From NCBI RefSeq assembly GCF_024171725.1, contig NZ_JAMTCG010000011.1, positions 1 through 64,000 on the forward strand: DNA of 64,000 bases. Direction: 5' to 3'. A model generated the notes under the pieces. That model was not told the origin of the DNA. It saw nothing but the letters and a program-made list of their open reading frames with translations, and did not search any database. Shown here one piece after another: positions 56,274 to 64,000 of the stretch; positions within the stretch are counted from its first letter, which is position 1; every line of letters starts with the position of its first letter. The position numbers were made by a program, and so were the translations under genes. Source of the stretch: Williamsia serinedens (GTDB taxonomy: Bacteria > Actinomycetota > Actinomycetes > Mycobacteriales > Mycobacteriaceae).

Positions 56274-57338
56274 TCACTCCGCGGCTCGGCGCAGCGACAC
56301 CGCAGCGGCGGAGACCGTGGAATCACGAAGACGCACCGCGGCAACGTCATACGCGGCGTATCCGCCCTCGTTGACCCCCAGCCAGACCCGGGCGGTCGCG
56401 GACTCGGCGTGGTCCAATTCCTCGATCATCCGTCGGACTGCTGCACGACTGTCCGCGCGCAGGTCGGCCTTGTGAGTTTCGGGGTCGAGGTGCAGTTCTG
56501 CGGGTCGTTGTCGCGACCCGGTCATGCTCACCAGCTGGATGGGCCACCAGTACGCCGTCGCCGTCCACACATCGGGGCCGGCGAGCATCTGCGCGATCAC
56601 CCGCTGGGGCGTGTTTGAGGGAGGGTCGACGTGCGTGACGTCCCACGTCACTCCGCGCCATTCCCACCGGTCTAGGTCAGGGTCGTAGACCACCTCTGTA
56701 ATCGCCCGCATCGCAGCCAGCGACGACGTCCCGTCCTGACCGCGGTCGGGTTCCGGCGCCAACGCGAATGTGGTGCCGTCCACCGGGTCCAGGAGTCGCG
56801 GGGCGATCGCTGACACGTCGACGGTTGAGGCGTTGATCGCGGCAATCTCGTTGATGTCGTACTGCTTTCCGGGTTTCAGATCATCGCGCCGATAGAGGGG
56901 GCCGACGCCGGGCCCGTAGGTGGCCAGCGCCGGGCGTGCCTTGATATCCCAGGCCCATGCCCCTGTCAGCGGCGGGTCTGCTGGGATGGTGCCGTCGAGG
57001 CCGATCCACAGCCACACCGCGAACACGGTGTCCGCTCCGGAAAGGACGGGGATGGCGATGGGCCGGAAGAAGTGATCGCGGAAGGCTACTGGCTCCTCGC
57101 CGACGGTCGGGCGGCGGCGCGCGATCGCCGCCCGGATGACGCGCTCCGCGTCCTTGGTGAGTAGGCCCATGTCCGTCACCGCGCCGAGGGCACGCGACTT
57201 TTTCAGCGCGCGCAGCAGGTCTTGACCGTCCTCGAGGACGGTCTCCGGAGCCCGCGACTTCGCGACCACTTTCCCCACCACGCCGCGAAACGTCGTTACA
57301 AGAAGCCACTCCCCCGACTGGCCGTCGGGATCGGTCAT
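56274..57338 (-). CDS. Hypothetical protein, GAF/Rv3651-like architecture possible
   Basis: 354 residues from ATG 57338, overlapping the preceding stop (ATGA). The N-terminus GEWLLVTTFRGVVGKVVAKS and a PAS/GAF-like centre (PIAIPVLSGADTVFAVWLWI, TYGPGVGPLYRRDDL) loosely recall the Rv3651/DUF5593 group of actinobacterial proteins. The match is by eye and weak. A later WEWRGVTWDVTHVDPP block is strand-rich. No membrane segment. Paired by overlap with a 143-residue gene. Confidence 0.65.
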   Translation of the reverse strand: MTDPDGQSGEWLLVTTFRGVVGKVVAKSRAPETVLEDGQDLLRALKKSRALGAVTDMGLLTKDAERVIRAAIARRRPTVGEEPVAFRDHFFRPIAIPVLSGADTVFAVWLWIGLDGTIPADPPLTGAWAWDIKARPALATYGPGVGPLYRRDDLKPGKQYDINEIAAINASTVDVSAIAPRLLDPVDGTTFALAPEPDRGQDGTSSLAAMRAITEVVYDPDLDRWEWRGVTWDVTHVDPPSNTPQRVIAQMLAGPDVWTATAYWWPIQLVSMTGSRQRPAELHLDPETHKADLRADSRAAVRRMIEELDHAESATARVWLGVNEGGYAAYDVAAVRLRDSTVSAAAVSLRRAAE

Positions 57339-57766
57339 GGCGTGCGGTTCGCGTTCAGGCTGGCCACAGCGAGCGCGTGATCTGTGTCGAAGGGCCCACC
57401 CAACGCCCGACGAGCCTTCTCGGCGGCGTCGTCGAGCGGCGGGACCCGCTCCAACACCTCTCGTACCGCGAACTCCGACATCACCGGGTTCACCGAGTGG
57501 GCCTGCATGAACTCGTCGAACACGAGCTGTCGGGAGTCGCCGTCACAGGCCCACACCCGAATCTGGATGTTGGCGTCGGGAATTGGCGTGTGCTCGGCGA
57601 GCAGCAACGCGACCATCACCGAACAGTGACCGGGGGTCTGCGCTCCCTCGACGAGCACCTCGGTCTCGGGCTTATCGAGGGCATACGGAAGATCGAGCCG
57701 CACGACGAAAGGCGACCGTACAGACGCGATCTGTCGGCGCGCCTCATCCGATACAACGTCAGCCAC
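57335..57766 (-). CDS. Hypothetical protein paired with the preceding gene
   Basis: 143 residues from GTG 57766, chosen for its GGAGGACAG site 9 bases upstream (a TTG at 57805 would be longer but lacks one). Alpha/beta and acidic: ASVRSPFVVRLDLPYALDKP, CSVMVALLLAEHTPIPDAN, IRVWACDGDSRQLVFDEFMQ. No recognised family. First gene of a two-gene overlapping unit; function unknown. Confidence 0.65.
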   Translation of the reverse strand: MADVVSDEARRQIASVRSPFVVRLDLPYALDKPETEVLVEGAQTPGHCSVMVALLLAEHTPIPDANIQIRVWACDGDSRQLVFDEFMQAHSVNPVMSEFAVREVLERVPPLDDAAEKARRALGGPFDTDHALAVASLNANRTP

Positions 57767-57935
57767 GTGCGCTGTCCTCCACCGCTCATCCTCGAACTCG
57801 GTCAATCGGACAGGCTAGTCCCTCGGCGTGTCGCCGCCGAAATACTCGAATCAGAATCACTTGTGGTGGACACTTCGCTCGGCGAACTTGAACGACTTCA
57901 TCTGGAAGAACGGACACGGAAGGGGTGACCTGCAT

Positions 57936-58148
57936 ATGCCTCGACCTAGCAAGGGCGAGCGCAAGGCTTGGCACTTCCGGGCACACACCGAAGTCGACCT
58001 TGATGCCGCTGCCCGAGCTGCTGGCTACAGCATCACGGGCCAGTTCATCGCCGATGCTCTCTACGCACGCCTAGGCCGGTCCGACCTCGTCGAGGGCCCG
58101 AACCGTCCGGACAAGGAGATTCAAACGGCGCTACCGCTTACTGCGTAG
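57936..58148 (+). CDS. Small RHH-like protein before the replication gene
   Basis: 70 residues from ATG 57936 (AAGGGG upstream). The core KGERKAWHFRAHTEVDLDAA followed by AAGYSITGQFIADALYARLG fits a ribbon-helix-helix layout (strand, then two helices). Such proteins commonly repress or set copy number of the adjacent rep gene. A terminator-like stem lies 11 bases after the stop and the Rep start follows about 105 bases later. RHH assignment is by pattern only. Confidence 0.65.
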   Translation: MPRPSKGERKAWHFRAHTEVDLDAAARAAGYSITGQFIADALYARLGRSDLVEGPNRPDKEIQTALPLTA

Positions 58149-58158
58149 CGCAGAGAAA

Positions 58159-58193
58159 AGCGGCCCCCCCGGTGGGATACCAGGGGGACCGCT
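58159..58193 (+). terminator. Terminator or attenuator hairpin before rep
   Basis: AGCGG...CCCCC pairs with GGGGG...CCGCT with single mismatches, around GG/CC and a 7-base loop. It lies in the leader between the RHH-like gene and rep, so it may limit rep expression. Confidence 0.65.
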
Positions 58194-58253
58194 CGAAGTC
58201 TGAGCCAGCAGGTCTGCCAACCCGCTGAGCTCGAGATCCCCGGAGGGACTGTC

Positions 58254-60185
58254 TTGGACGACAGGTCTCAGGATAGCGCGCACCCTTTGCAGTCGCTAGT
58301 TCCTGATGAACGTGTGTTGCGTGACGAATTGGTCACGCGCTGGGCGGGGTTCTACGACCTGCTGCTGGCCGATTCCGCCGCGACGGTCACGGCCGTGCAG
58401 CTGGACGGTGACGCAACAGCCCCGGTTATGTCGGGCACCGCGGCCGAGCTGATGGCGGCCGGCGAGGCTGCCGGCGCGGGAACCTCGCCGTGGGCGGTCA
58501 TCGCCCCGATTCGCCCTGAGATCCAGGTCGTCGACGTCGACCGGTGCGCCGACCGCGTCCTGCAACCCCTCCTTGACGCCGCGGACACTGTGGGCGCGTC
58601 GCTTGCACATCTGACGGAGTCAGGTACTCCGAACAGCGTCCACCTCGGCGTGACCCTCCCAAGTCGGGCTGCACGGCGGGAATTCACCCGCCGCGTATCT
58701 GAGATCCGCGCGTGGGCCGGCGAGACGCAGACCACCGTCGACCTCCGGAGCAGGCTCGATGGCCTACGGCTTCCGGGGTCCGCTCCGCTCAAGCCGGGCG
58801 GCGGGGTGTGCTGGCCCACCGATACCGATGGGCGGCGCATGACCGCCATCGCCGCATACCGGCGCCTCGCCGATGCCCTGAACCAGCCCCACGTCGACGC
58901 GGGCGAGCCCCTCCCCTCCCCCGCTCCCATGGTCTGGGACGACGTCGACGAAACCGATGCCGGCGAGCTGGCGGTCGTCGCGCCGCGCGCCTACCGCGCG
59001 CCAACGCGAATGACGCGCGAGCAGTTCAAGACTTTGACGGTGTCCCCGCGACGGGGACGACGGTCCCACGCCGCCCTGGCCGGGGCCTGGGTCTTGTGGC
59101 GCCTAGGCGTGCGGTCGTGGCGGGCCGCAGCGCGCTATTACGCGATCTACCCCTGCTTTGAGAAGTGGCGTGAGCGCGACGCCCACGCCCGCGCCCGGGG
59201 CCGAAACCTTGAACCGGGGTGGGTGTCATGGTGTCAGCGACACTGGCAGGACATCGCACGCCGCGCTCGCGCCTACCGCCCCGAAACCGCCTCGCTTCAT
59301 GAGCCGAGAATTTCCGAGGCCCTTGCAGAGGTCAACCAGTGGGACGACCCGGACCTCGTCGCGGCAGCGGTCGCAGTCATCCGACACCGCTTCTCCGACG
59401 GCTACGGTCTCACCCGCCCCGTCGGTGTCCGCGATCTCGCTTCCTGGCTGGGCTTCTCGGAAGAGACTGCCCGGCGCCGGCTACAAGGGCTTGCAGAGCG
59501 GGGGTTGCTCGCAGTGGTTAAACCGCACAACCGTGAGACTGCACCCCACGAAGCAACAGTGTGGACACTGAGCACTCCTGCTGCCGTTTACCGATCATCC
59601 GTGAGTCATGACGTCACCAGCCCCCAGGGGATGGCTCTCACTCTCCACCCCTGCTGGGTTGCTCTAGGCCAGACTGCACGCCTCGTCTACACCCAGCTCT
59701 CCCCCACTCCCGTCCCCGCGGCCGCGCTGTCAGCTCAGACGGGGCTCCCCACCGGAACCCGTCACCACGGTCTGCTGCGCCTGCTCCACACCCTCTGCGA
59801 CCAGGGCCTTGCTACCCGCAGCGGCCAGGGCCGCGCGACACGGTGGTTAATCGGGCCTGCCGGGCTTGACGACGCGCCGGCGGCCGGTGCAGGTCGAGCG
59901 GCGAGAGAACGGGTCCAAAGCAGGGTCATCCTCGACAGGGACGTCTGGCACGCCCGCGGTCGCGACGTCGTCTCGCGAGCGCTTCACCGGCGTGCTGGAG
60001 CGCGGGCGATGCAGCGTCGCCGTCCGCGCCGGGCATCGACCGCTCAGGGCGGCAGTCAACTGGCGCTCGTGCACCCGGTGAATGGACCCGCTGCCCACGG
60101 TCGTTCGCCTCAGCGACGGACAGCCAGGCTCGCACGTTCCCGGGGCCTGCCCACTCGCGAGCCACCCACGTTGGCAGGTGGATAA
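58254..60185 (+). CDS. Plasmid replication initiator, primase-like N-terminus
   Basis: 643 residues from TTG 58254 (GGAGGG 7-12 bases upstream). The N-terminal part has PEIQVVDVDRCADRVLQPLL (D94, D96) and then SGTPNSVHLGVTLP (H130), the D-x-D and S-x-H motifs of archaeo-eukaryotic-type primases found in plasmid Rep proteins. The middle is helical and basic, with a winged helix near 400-430 (GVRDLASWLGFSEETARRRL, GLAERGLLAVV). The C-terminal 90 residues are Arg-rich and disordered. It should bind origin DNA and start synthesis; no helicase motif. Followed by a short repeat-rich gap and parA. Confidence 0.8.
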   Translation: MDDRSQDSAHPLQSLVPDERVLRDELVTRWAGFYDLLLADSAATVTAVQLDGDATAPVMSGTAAELMAAGEAAGAGTSPWAVIAPIRPEIQVVDVDRCADRVLQPLLDAADTVGASLAHLTESGTPNSVHLGVTLPSRAARREFTRRVSEIRAWAGETQTTVDLRSRLDGLRLPGSAPLKPGGGVCWPTDTDGRRMTAIAAYRRLADALNQPHVDAGEPLPSPAPMVWDDVDETDAGELAVVAPRAYRAPTRMTREQFKTLTVSPRRGRRSHAALAGAWVLWRLGVRSWRAAARYYAIYPCFEKWRERDAHARARGRNLEPGWVSWCQRHWQDIARRARAYRPETASLHEPRISEALAEVNQWDDPDLVAAAVAVIRHRFSDGYGLTRPVGVRDLASWLGFSEETARRRLQGLAERGLLAVVKPHNRETAPHEATVWTLSTPAAVYRSSVSHDVTSPQGMALTLHPCWVALGQTARLVYTQLSPTPVPAAALSAQTGLPTGTRHHGLLRLLHTLCDQGLATRSGQGRATRWLIGPAGLDDAPAAGAGRAARERVQSRVILDRDVWHARGRDVVSRALHRRAGARAMQRRRPRRASTAQGGSQLALVHPVNGPAAHGRSPQRRTARLARSRGLPTREPPTLAGG

Positions 60186-60263
60186 CACCGTTGCGTGCGA
60201 GCGGCCGGGTTAACGGCCTGCCTGCTGATGCTGGCTAATTGATTAGCCATGACGTATTTACAT

Positions 60264-60351
60264 GCAATACAATACTGGCAAGCAATACGGTGTTGTACAG
60301 CGTGTCGGTCTTGTACTGCGTGCGTGTACTGCACATACTGGCCGTACATAC
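60264..60351 (+). repeat. Par-site-like repeat cluster before parA
   Basis: A/T-rich, with short repeats: GCAATAC (60264-60270), AAGCAATAC (60280-60288), TTGTAC (60293, 60311), TGTACTGC (60325-60332) and GTACATAC (60344-60351). AAGCAATAC and GTACATAC recur just after parB (61522-61538). Likely centromere or operator for the partition proteins. Confidence 0.65.
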
Positions 60352-60368
60352 GATTTCGAGGAGGCTTC

Positions 60369-61127
60369 GTGACGACTCTGGCGTTCTGTAATCAGAAGGG
60401 CGGCTCGACGAAGACCGCGACAACTGTCGGTCTCACCTCGGCGTTGTCCGAGGCGGGCAAGCGGGTGCTGGTTGTTGACCTTGACCCTCAGGCCAACTCG
60501 ACCACCGGCATGGGCCTCGACCCCGACGCCGTCGAGTATGGCGCGAACGATGTTCTAGCGGAGACGGTGACGCTCGATGCCGCAGTGACACCGGCATCGG
60601 CCGACTGGCCGGGCGTGTCTCTCCTGGCTGGCCACCGGCTACTAGCCAACCGCGAATCGGACGCGGCAATGGACATTCACTACCGCCTGAGAAACGCTCT
60701 GGCCGAGGCGCAGGGGGAGTGGGAGCACATTCTTGTCGACACCAGTCCGTTCGTTGGGCGCCTCATGGCGAACGGACTCGCGGCTGCTCAGCGTGTCGTC
60801 ATCCCGACCGACGCAACCGCGGACGGTGCACGCGGGGTCGAGTCGATCATCGAATCGGTCTCGATGGCTCGGCGCAGCTTCAACGAGGGCCTCGAGATCG
60901 CGGCGATCGTCATTGGGCGGCGGGAACGAGCTGGCGAGCAGGACTTCCGGGAGAACGAGCTCCGCGGGCGGTACGAGGCGCTCGTAGCTAAAACCGTCAT
61001 CCCTAAGCGCGCCGCCGTCGCGGACGCTCACGGGCTTGCGGTGCCAATTCACCAGTTGAAGGGGAAGGGGCCGCTGGCTATCAGTAGCGCCTACCGCGAC
61101 CTGGCGCTCGAGCTCGAACTGCTCTGA
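60369..61127 (+). CDS. parA: ParA-type partition ATPase
   Basis: 252 residues from GTG 60369 (AGGAGG at 60358). Deviant Walker A at the N-terminus: AFCNQKGGSTKTATTVGLTS (KGGSTKT), then LVVDLDPQANSTTGMGL (motif A'/B) and ILVDTSPFVGRLMANGLAAA. No N-terminal HTH, so it is a short ParA (type Ib) that segregates plasmids by a gradient on the nucleoid. Followed 18 bases later by an RHH ParB-like gene and surrounded by matching repeats. Confidence 0.92.
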   Translation: MTTLAFCNQKGGSTKTATTVGLTSALSEAGKRVLVVDLDPQANSTTGMGLDPDAVEYGANDVLAETVTLDAAVTPASADWPGVSLLAGHRLLANRESDAAMDIHYRLRNALAEAQGEWEHILVDTSPFVGRLMANGLAAAQRVVIPTDATADGARGVESIIESVSMARRSFNEGLEIAAIVIGRRERAGEQDFRENELRGRYEALVAKTVIPKRAAVADAHGLAVPIHQLKGKGPLAISSAYRDLALELELL

Positions 61128-61145
61128 CCAGAAGGAAGGTTGACG

Positions 61146-61514
61146 ATGGCCATCGACCGCAAGACTGTCACCAAGCCCGCCGAGCAACACCCGTTCGCGG
61201 CTATGACGGGGGATGGGGGAGTGTCACCCGCTCCGACGCCGCCGGCTGGTGCGGGTGACCAGGTGGAGGCGACCCGTGAGTCACAGCCAGGAAAACGCGC
61301 GCGGCGGGCACCATCCCTCCCAGCACGCAGATCGAAAGCGAACGAACACGATCCGCTCATCTCCCGCACTTACCGGTATCCCGATTCGATGGACGAACGG
61401 ATGCTCCGGGGCGCGCTCAAGCTCTCCATGCTGCGGGGCACGCAGGTAACCAAGACTGATGTCCTCCGAGAGGCTGTTGACGAATACCTCAAGAACCACG
61501 ATCTAGACGACTAG
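61146..61514 (+). CDS. parB: RHH ParB-like centromere-binding protein
   Basis: 122 residues from ATG 61146 (AAGGAAGG upstream). The first 65 residues are flexible and basic (QPGKRARRAPSLPARRSKA), like the ParA-activating arm of type Ib ParB proteins. The C-terminal 45 (YRYPDSMDERMLRGALKLSM, LRGTQVTKTDVLREAVDEYL) form a ribbon-helix-helix. Partner of the short ParA; probably binds the repeats at 60264-60351 and 61522-61547 and represses the operon. Confidence 0.8.
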   Translation: MAIDRKTVTKPAEQHPFAAMTGDGGVSPAPTPPAGAGDQVEATRESQPGKRARRAPSLPARRSKANEHDPLISRTYRYPDSMDERMLRGALKLSMLRGTQVTKTDVLREAVDEYLKNHDLDD

Positions 61515-61521
61515 ACCGCAC

Positions 61522-61547
61522 GTACATACAAGCAATACTTGAAATAC
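61522..61547 (+). repeat. Par-site-like repeats after parB
   Basis: GTACATAC (61522-61529) and AAGCAATAC (61530-61538), then GAAATAC, matching sequences upstream of parA. Candidate second binding cluster for the RHH protein. Confidence 0.6.
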
Positions 61548-61579
61548 GCCGCGACTAGCGTCGCGGCTTGCCATTAACG

Positions 61580-61609
61580 GCCCTGGCGGGGGTGGAGCCC
61601 CGCCAGGGC
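61580..61609 (+). terminator. Terminator hairpin after parAB
   Basis: GCCCTGGCGGGG with CCCCGCCAGGGC, 12 bp perfect around 6 bases. Confidence 0.75.
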
Positions 61610-61633
61610 CCGACACAGATAGGACCTGTGCCA

Positions 61634-62383
61634 ATGGACGACGTTACAAGCCCTGCTATGCGGCGGGTGTCCATCATCCTGGGAGCAGTAACGGCCGGTG
61701 GCATCGCTGTTGCGGCCTTCGTCCTGAGCTTCGCCGCACTGTGGGACGTCGCGACGCGAGTATGGCCGTCGAGGCACTTGTCGTGGCTCGGACCAGTTGT
61801 GGTCGACGCGACGATCTTGCAGGCGACGGTGAGCCTGGTGGCCGTGTCGTCGTCGACACGGGTGGGGGAGCGGCGGTACTTCTGGGCTCTGCTCATCGGC
61901 GCCGCCACCACGTCCGTCGCCGGGAACGCTCTACACGCTGTCATTCCTTCGAACCAGCCGCTTTCGCCCTGGATCGCGGCAGTCATTGCGACCATTCCGC
62001 CGGTGTTTCTGCTGCTCAGTACGCATTCGCTGACCCTGTTGCTCCGCCGACGCCCCAGGCCCAACGCGACGATCGCCACGCACGCCAACGCCGGCGTCGA
62101 CCTCTCTGCCACGCAGGAGATTGATCTCGACGCCGACGTCGAGGACTTCCCGCGACCCGGTAGCCCCCGCGACTACCTTGAGGCGGCAAGGGATCTACGC
62201 GAACGCCACGGTTTCGGAACCCCACCGGCGCAGATCGCGGCGGTACTTCATCACCGCGATGCCAACCCCGAAGCATCAATGCGTGAGCACGCCGCCGCGG
62301 GCAACATCCACCACAACACGGCGAAGAAGATCCTCGACGCCGCTGTAGGCGAGCTCGCGCACCTCGGCAACCGCACGGTGTAG
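61634..62383 (+). CDS. DUF2637 (SpdB-like) membrane protein
   Basis: 249 residues from ATG 61634. Four membrane helices in the first 145 residues (SIILGAVTAGGIAVAAFVLS, LGPVVVDATILQATVSLVAV, FWALLIGAATTSVAGNAL, WIAAVIATIPPVFLLLSTHS), the DUF2637 arrangement, then a cytoplasmic HTH-like tail (DYLEAARDLRERHGFGTPPA, HHNTAKKILDAAVGELA). The family is common on actinobacterial plasmids and linked to plasmid spread and transfer in Streptomyces. Placed right after parAB, so probably a maintenance or transfer helper. Confidence 0.8.
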   Translation: MDDVTSPAMRRVSIILGAVTAGGIAVAAFVLSFAALWDVATRVWPSRHLSWLGPVVVDATILQATVSLVAVSSSTRVGERRYFWALLIGAATTSVAGNALHAVIPSNQPLSPWIAAVIATIPPVFLLLSTHSLTLLLRRRPRPNATIATHANAGVDLSATQEIDLDADVEDFPRPGSPRDYLEAARDLRERHGFGTPPAQIAAVLHHRDANPEASMREHAAAGNIHHNTAKKILDAAVGELAHLGNRTV

Positions 62384-62502
62384 ACGATCGAACATATGAT
62401 CGACTACGGTGGTGGTGCGCGGCCGGCCAGGTGTGGGAAGCACTGACGTCGGCCGCGCGCCGTTCCTCATCGCCCTGTCGCGGAAGTCAGGAGACACCTC
62501 CG

Positions 62503-62775
62503 GTGTCGACTCCCGATGGTCCGCTGCACACGTTCCAGGCGCGGATAGAGCGGCGCGGCGAAGGGGAGTGGCTTGAGTCCGCTCCTAGTCGTTGCCCGAA
62601 CGGCTGCGATCTCACCCGGCCGCGGTCGCTGCTGGTCGGCTGGAACAGCACGATCGAACCGCCGCATCGAACGTGGACGTGCCGGTGCTGCGAGACCGTC
62701 ATCCACAACCTCGACCCCGCCTACGGGTACTTGCCGATGCGACCAGTCCGACTCGATCACCGCGGCGCTCCTTAG
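62503..62775 (+). CDS. Small cysteine-rich protein
   Basis: 90 residues from GTG 62503 (AGGAGA upstream). Zinc-ribbon-like: RCPNGCDLTRPRSLLVGWN, then WTCRCCETVIHN. It resembles small actinobacteriophage and plasmid proteins with the same CPNGH/C...C-x-x-C layout. No enzymatic motif. Between DUF2637 and TetR, same strand. Confidence 0.65.
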   Translation: MSTPDGPLHTFQARIERRGEGEWLESAPSRCPNGCDLTRPRSLLVGWNSTIEPPHRTWTCRCCETVIHNLDPAYGYLPMRPVRLDHRGAP

Positions 62776-62805
62776 GCAGGCCAAGGGCGGCGAAGATTCA
62801 CGTCG

Positions 62806-63405
62806 ATGAACCGGCCTACGGTGAGCATCGTGGTGGCCGATCAATCACTGAGGCGCGGTCGGGCGCGAGAGGACATATTGGCCCGAGTGTGGGAGCTCAT
62901 CGCCGATGGGGGAGTGGGGGCGTTTTCGATACGCGATGCCGCGGCCGTCGCCGGCGTCAGCTCGGGGACCATCACCTACCACTTCGCTAGCCGCGAGCGG
63001 CTCGTCGACGAGGCGTTCGCCGCCCTGGCGGAACGGTACGAAACCATCGGCCGGGTCGCGATCACCAGCTCGCGCAGCGGGACTCGCGACGAGGCGAGCG
63101 CCACCCTCGTCTACGCCCTGCATCACCTATGGGGTGAACGCACCATCACCCTGGCGGCCGCCGAGCTCCGCGTCCACGCCACCCGCAGCCGAGCGGCACG
63201 CGGATCCGCAGAATCCATTTCGGGTATCTGCCGCAGCGTCGTAGGCGAGCTACACCGGGTCACCGACCGGGTCGGGACCACGCCGAGGCAGGCTGTCGAT
63301 CTCCTCGACGTCGCAGCGATCCGCCTCGCGGTCCGTCACCAGTCGGCGGACAACTTCCGGGTCGCGATCCGCCGGCACGTCAACAGCCTCTACGTCCACA
63401 GCTGA
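62806..63405 (+). CDS. TetR-family transcriptional regulator
   Basis: 199 residues from ATG 62806. N-terminal HTH (about 20-67): EDILARVWELIADGGVGAFS, IRDAAAVAGVSSGTITYHFA, SRERLVDEAF, a standard TetR reader head. Helical ligand domain after it without a recognisable pocket signature. It ends 9 bases before the converging ligase gene. Target unknown; the gene 30 bases upstream is one candidate. Confidence 0.92.
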   Translation: MNRPTVSIVVADQSLRRGRAREDILARVWELIADGGVGAFSIRDAAAVAGVSSGTITYHFASRERLVDEAFAALAERYETIGRVAITSSRSGTRDEASATLVYALHHLWGERTITLAAAELRVHATRSRAARGSAESISGICRSVVGELHRVTDRVGTTPRQAVDLLDVAAIRLAVRHQSADNFRVAIRRHVNSLYVHS

Positions 63406-63414
63406 CACTGCTTG

Positions 63415-64000
63415 TCAGCCCGGCCAGTCCGCGTCGGGCAGCGTCGCGTCCGGGCGCAGGCCGCGCCAGCTCGCATGGCGCAGACGGGTGGTGAACTCAC
63501 GAAAGTGCACCTCGCCGAGTAAGACCGGGTGCACCCACCGGACGTGGTCACCGGATGCCCAGCGTGGGGGAGGACTCGCGAACGGGTGCGTGGGACGTTC
63601 GATCGCGCCGAGCTGGTCCAGGAGTTCCGCGCGGCCGACCCGGGTGAATCCGGTCCCGACGTGACCGATGTAGCGCAGACCGCCGGTGGGGTGCACCGCG
63701 GCGAGCAACAGCGACTCGAGCTTCCCCGGCGTCCCGATCCAGCCGGCCACCACCACCGTCGCGCTCACCCGCAGCGGTTGCTTGATCCAGTCGGGGGAGC
63801 GTTCACCGGGCCGGTAGCGCGACGACAGGCGCTTTGCCACCACGCCCTCGAGGCCGTGCGCGGTGGCGAGCTCGAGCATCACCTGTCCGTCGACGCCGTC
63901 GGCCGCCGTCCACGACGGCGGTACCTGCACCACCGGATCGTCGTCCGCGACAACGTCGGCGAGCAGGGCGCGGCGACCGGTGTAGGGCAGGCCCGTCACG
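63415..64000 (-). CDS. ATP-dependent DNA ligase, C-terminal part (5' end beyond window)
   Basis: The frame is open at the right edge, giving about 195 residues of the C-terminal part. LELATAHGLEGVVAKRLSS (motif IV) and RSPDWIKQPLRV (motif V) of the nucleotidyltransferase core are followed by the OB-fold (GWIGTPGKLESLLLAAVHPT, YIGHVGTGF, VHFREFTTRLRHASWRGLRP). This matches LigC/LigD-type ligases of actinobacterial end joining. It seals DNA nicks with ATP; the lysine of motif I lies outside the window. Confidence 0.9.
   Translation of the reverse strand, partial: VTGLPYTGRRALLADVVADDDPVVQVPPSWTAADGVDGQVMLELATAHGLEGVVAKRLSSRYRPGERSPDWIKQPLRVSATVVVAGWIGTPGKLESLLLAAVHPTGGLRYIGHVGTGFTRVGRAELLDQLGAIERPTHPFASPPPRWASGDHVRWVHPVLLGEVHFREFTTRLRHASWRGLRPDATLPDADWPG

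Noticed and set aside
60241-60360. CRISPR-like array from short repeats before parA
   Set aside because: Repeat units are 6-9 bases with irregular spacing and no cas genes; better explained as partition sites.
1-64000. Integrase and attachment sites of an integrative element
   Set aside because: No tyrosine or serine recombinase gene and no tRNA-linked direct repeat is visible; Rep and ParAB favour a plasmid. An integrase outside the window cannot be excluded.

Overview
The window looks like part of a large conjugative plasmid, or a plasmid-like element, from a high-GC mycolic-acid actinobacterium (Mycobacteriales; a Gordonia/Rhodococcus-type host is my inference). Support comes from very GC-biased codons and from families typical of that order: GAF-ANTAR, Lsr2, WhiB, NrdH, DUF4192, a cutinase-type hydrolase and SCO6880-type conjugation proteins. 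Replication, partition, relaxase and type IV secretion genes are all present. I see no integrase, rRNA, tRNA or CRISPR array.

Layout. (1) 0-4.5 kb: end of an IS481-like transposase abutting a GAF-ANTAR regulator, a succinate-semialdehyde dehydrogenase, and a small stress cluster (helical protein, universal stress protein, two small proteins). (2) 4.78-7.85 kb: a 3 kb block bounded by two directly repeated 28-bp XerC/XerD dif-like sites, holding a DUF6036 nucleotidyltransferase-like gene with an overlapping partner, a membrane protein and an unknown protein. This resembles the 'pdif modules' of other plasmids. (3) 7.9-10.3 kb: a membrane protein, Lsr2 and a PIN-like nuclease, all on the minus strand.

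(4) 10.3-24.2 kb: accessory genes, almost all on the plus strand (ParB-like, ArdC anti-restriction, DUF2786, DUF4192, DUF3560, zinc ribbons, many unknowns). They are preceded by an unusual family of long nested-hairpin leader repeats: six copies of type I (about 165-190 nt) and two of type II (about 172 nt). Base changes inside the stems are largely compensated between copies. Every copy has the same orientation, and all lie on the far side of the relaxase gene from the secretion genes. This fits a plasmid leading region whose genes could be switched on from the incoming single strand (Frpo-like single-stranded promoters), or a new family of cis-acting RNA leaders. I rate this as the most interesting system here. 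A minus-strand membrane-anchored HNH nuclease interrupts the array.

(5) 24.2-29.4 kb: NrdH, a DnaB-N-like protein, WhiB, small proteins, a membrane M48-like peptidase and a surface nuclease lipoprotein; 29.03-29.4 kb is the likely oriT/promoter gap. (6) 29.4-35.2 kb: a MobF (TraA/TrwC) relaxase-helicase, a membrane/coiled-coil protein, and a striking fusion of an unknown domain to a complete ribosomal protein S15. (7) 35.4-54.8 kb, minus strand: the mating-pair operon (DUF4913, VirD4-type coupling ATPase, small membrane proteins, VirB4-type ATPase, SCO6880, VirB6-, VirB8- and VirB2-like proteins, a ParA-type membrane ATPase, a four-domain wall hydrolase and a cutinase with an interrupted catalytic domain). 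(8) 54.9-57.8 kb: double-HTH regulator, methyltransferase and an overlapping pair of unknowns. (9) 57.9-62.8 kb: replication and maintenance: a small RHH-like protein, a primase-like Rep initiator, ParA and an RHH ParB-like protein bracketed by matching repeats, then a DUF2637 membrane protein. (10) 62.8-64 kb: TetR regulator and the 3' part of an ATP-dependent DNA ligase running off the edge.

How the parts fit together: the relaxase nicks at oriT, the coupling ATPase feeds the strand to the mating channel, and wall hydrolases open the envelope. On entry the leader-repeat genes, including anti-restriction ArdC, would be the first region to arrive. Rep and ParAB then establish and segregate the element, while Lsr2, WhiB and XRE-type proteins probably adjust expression in the host.
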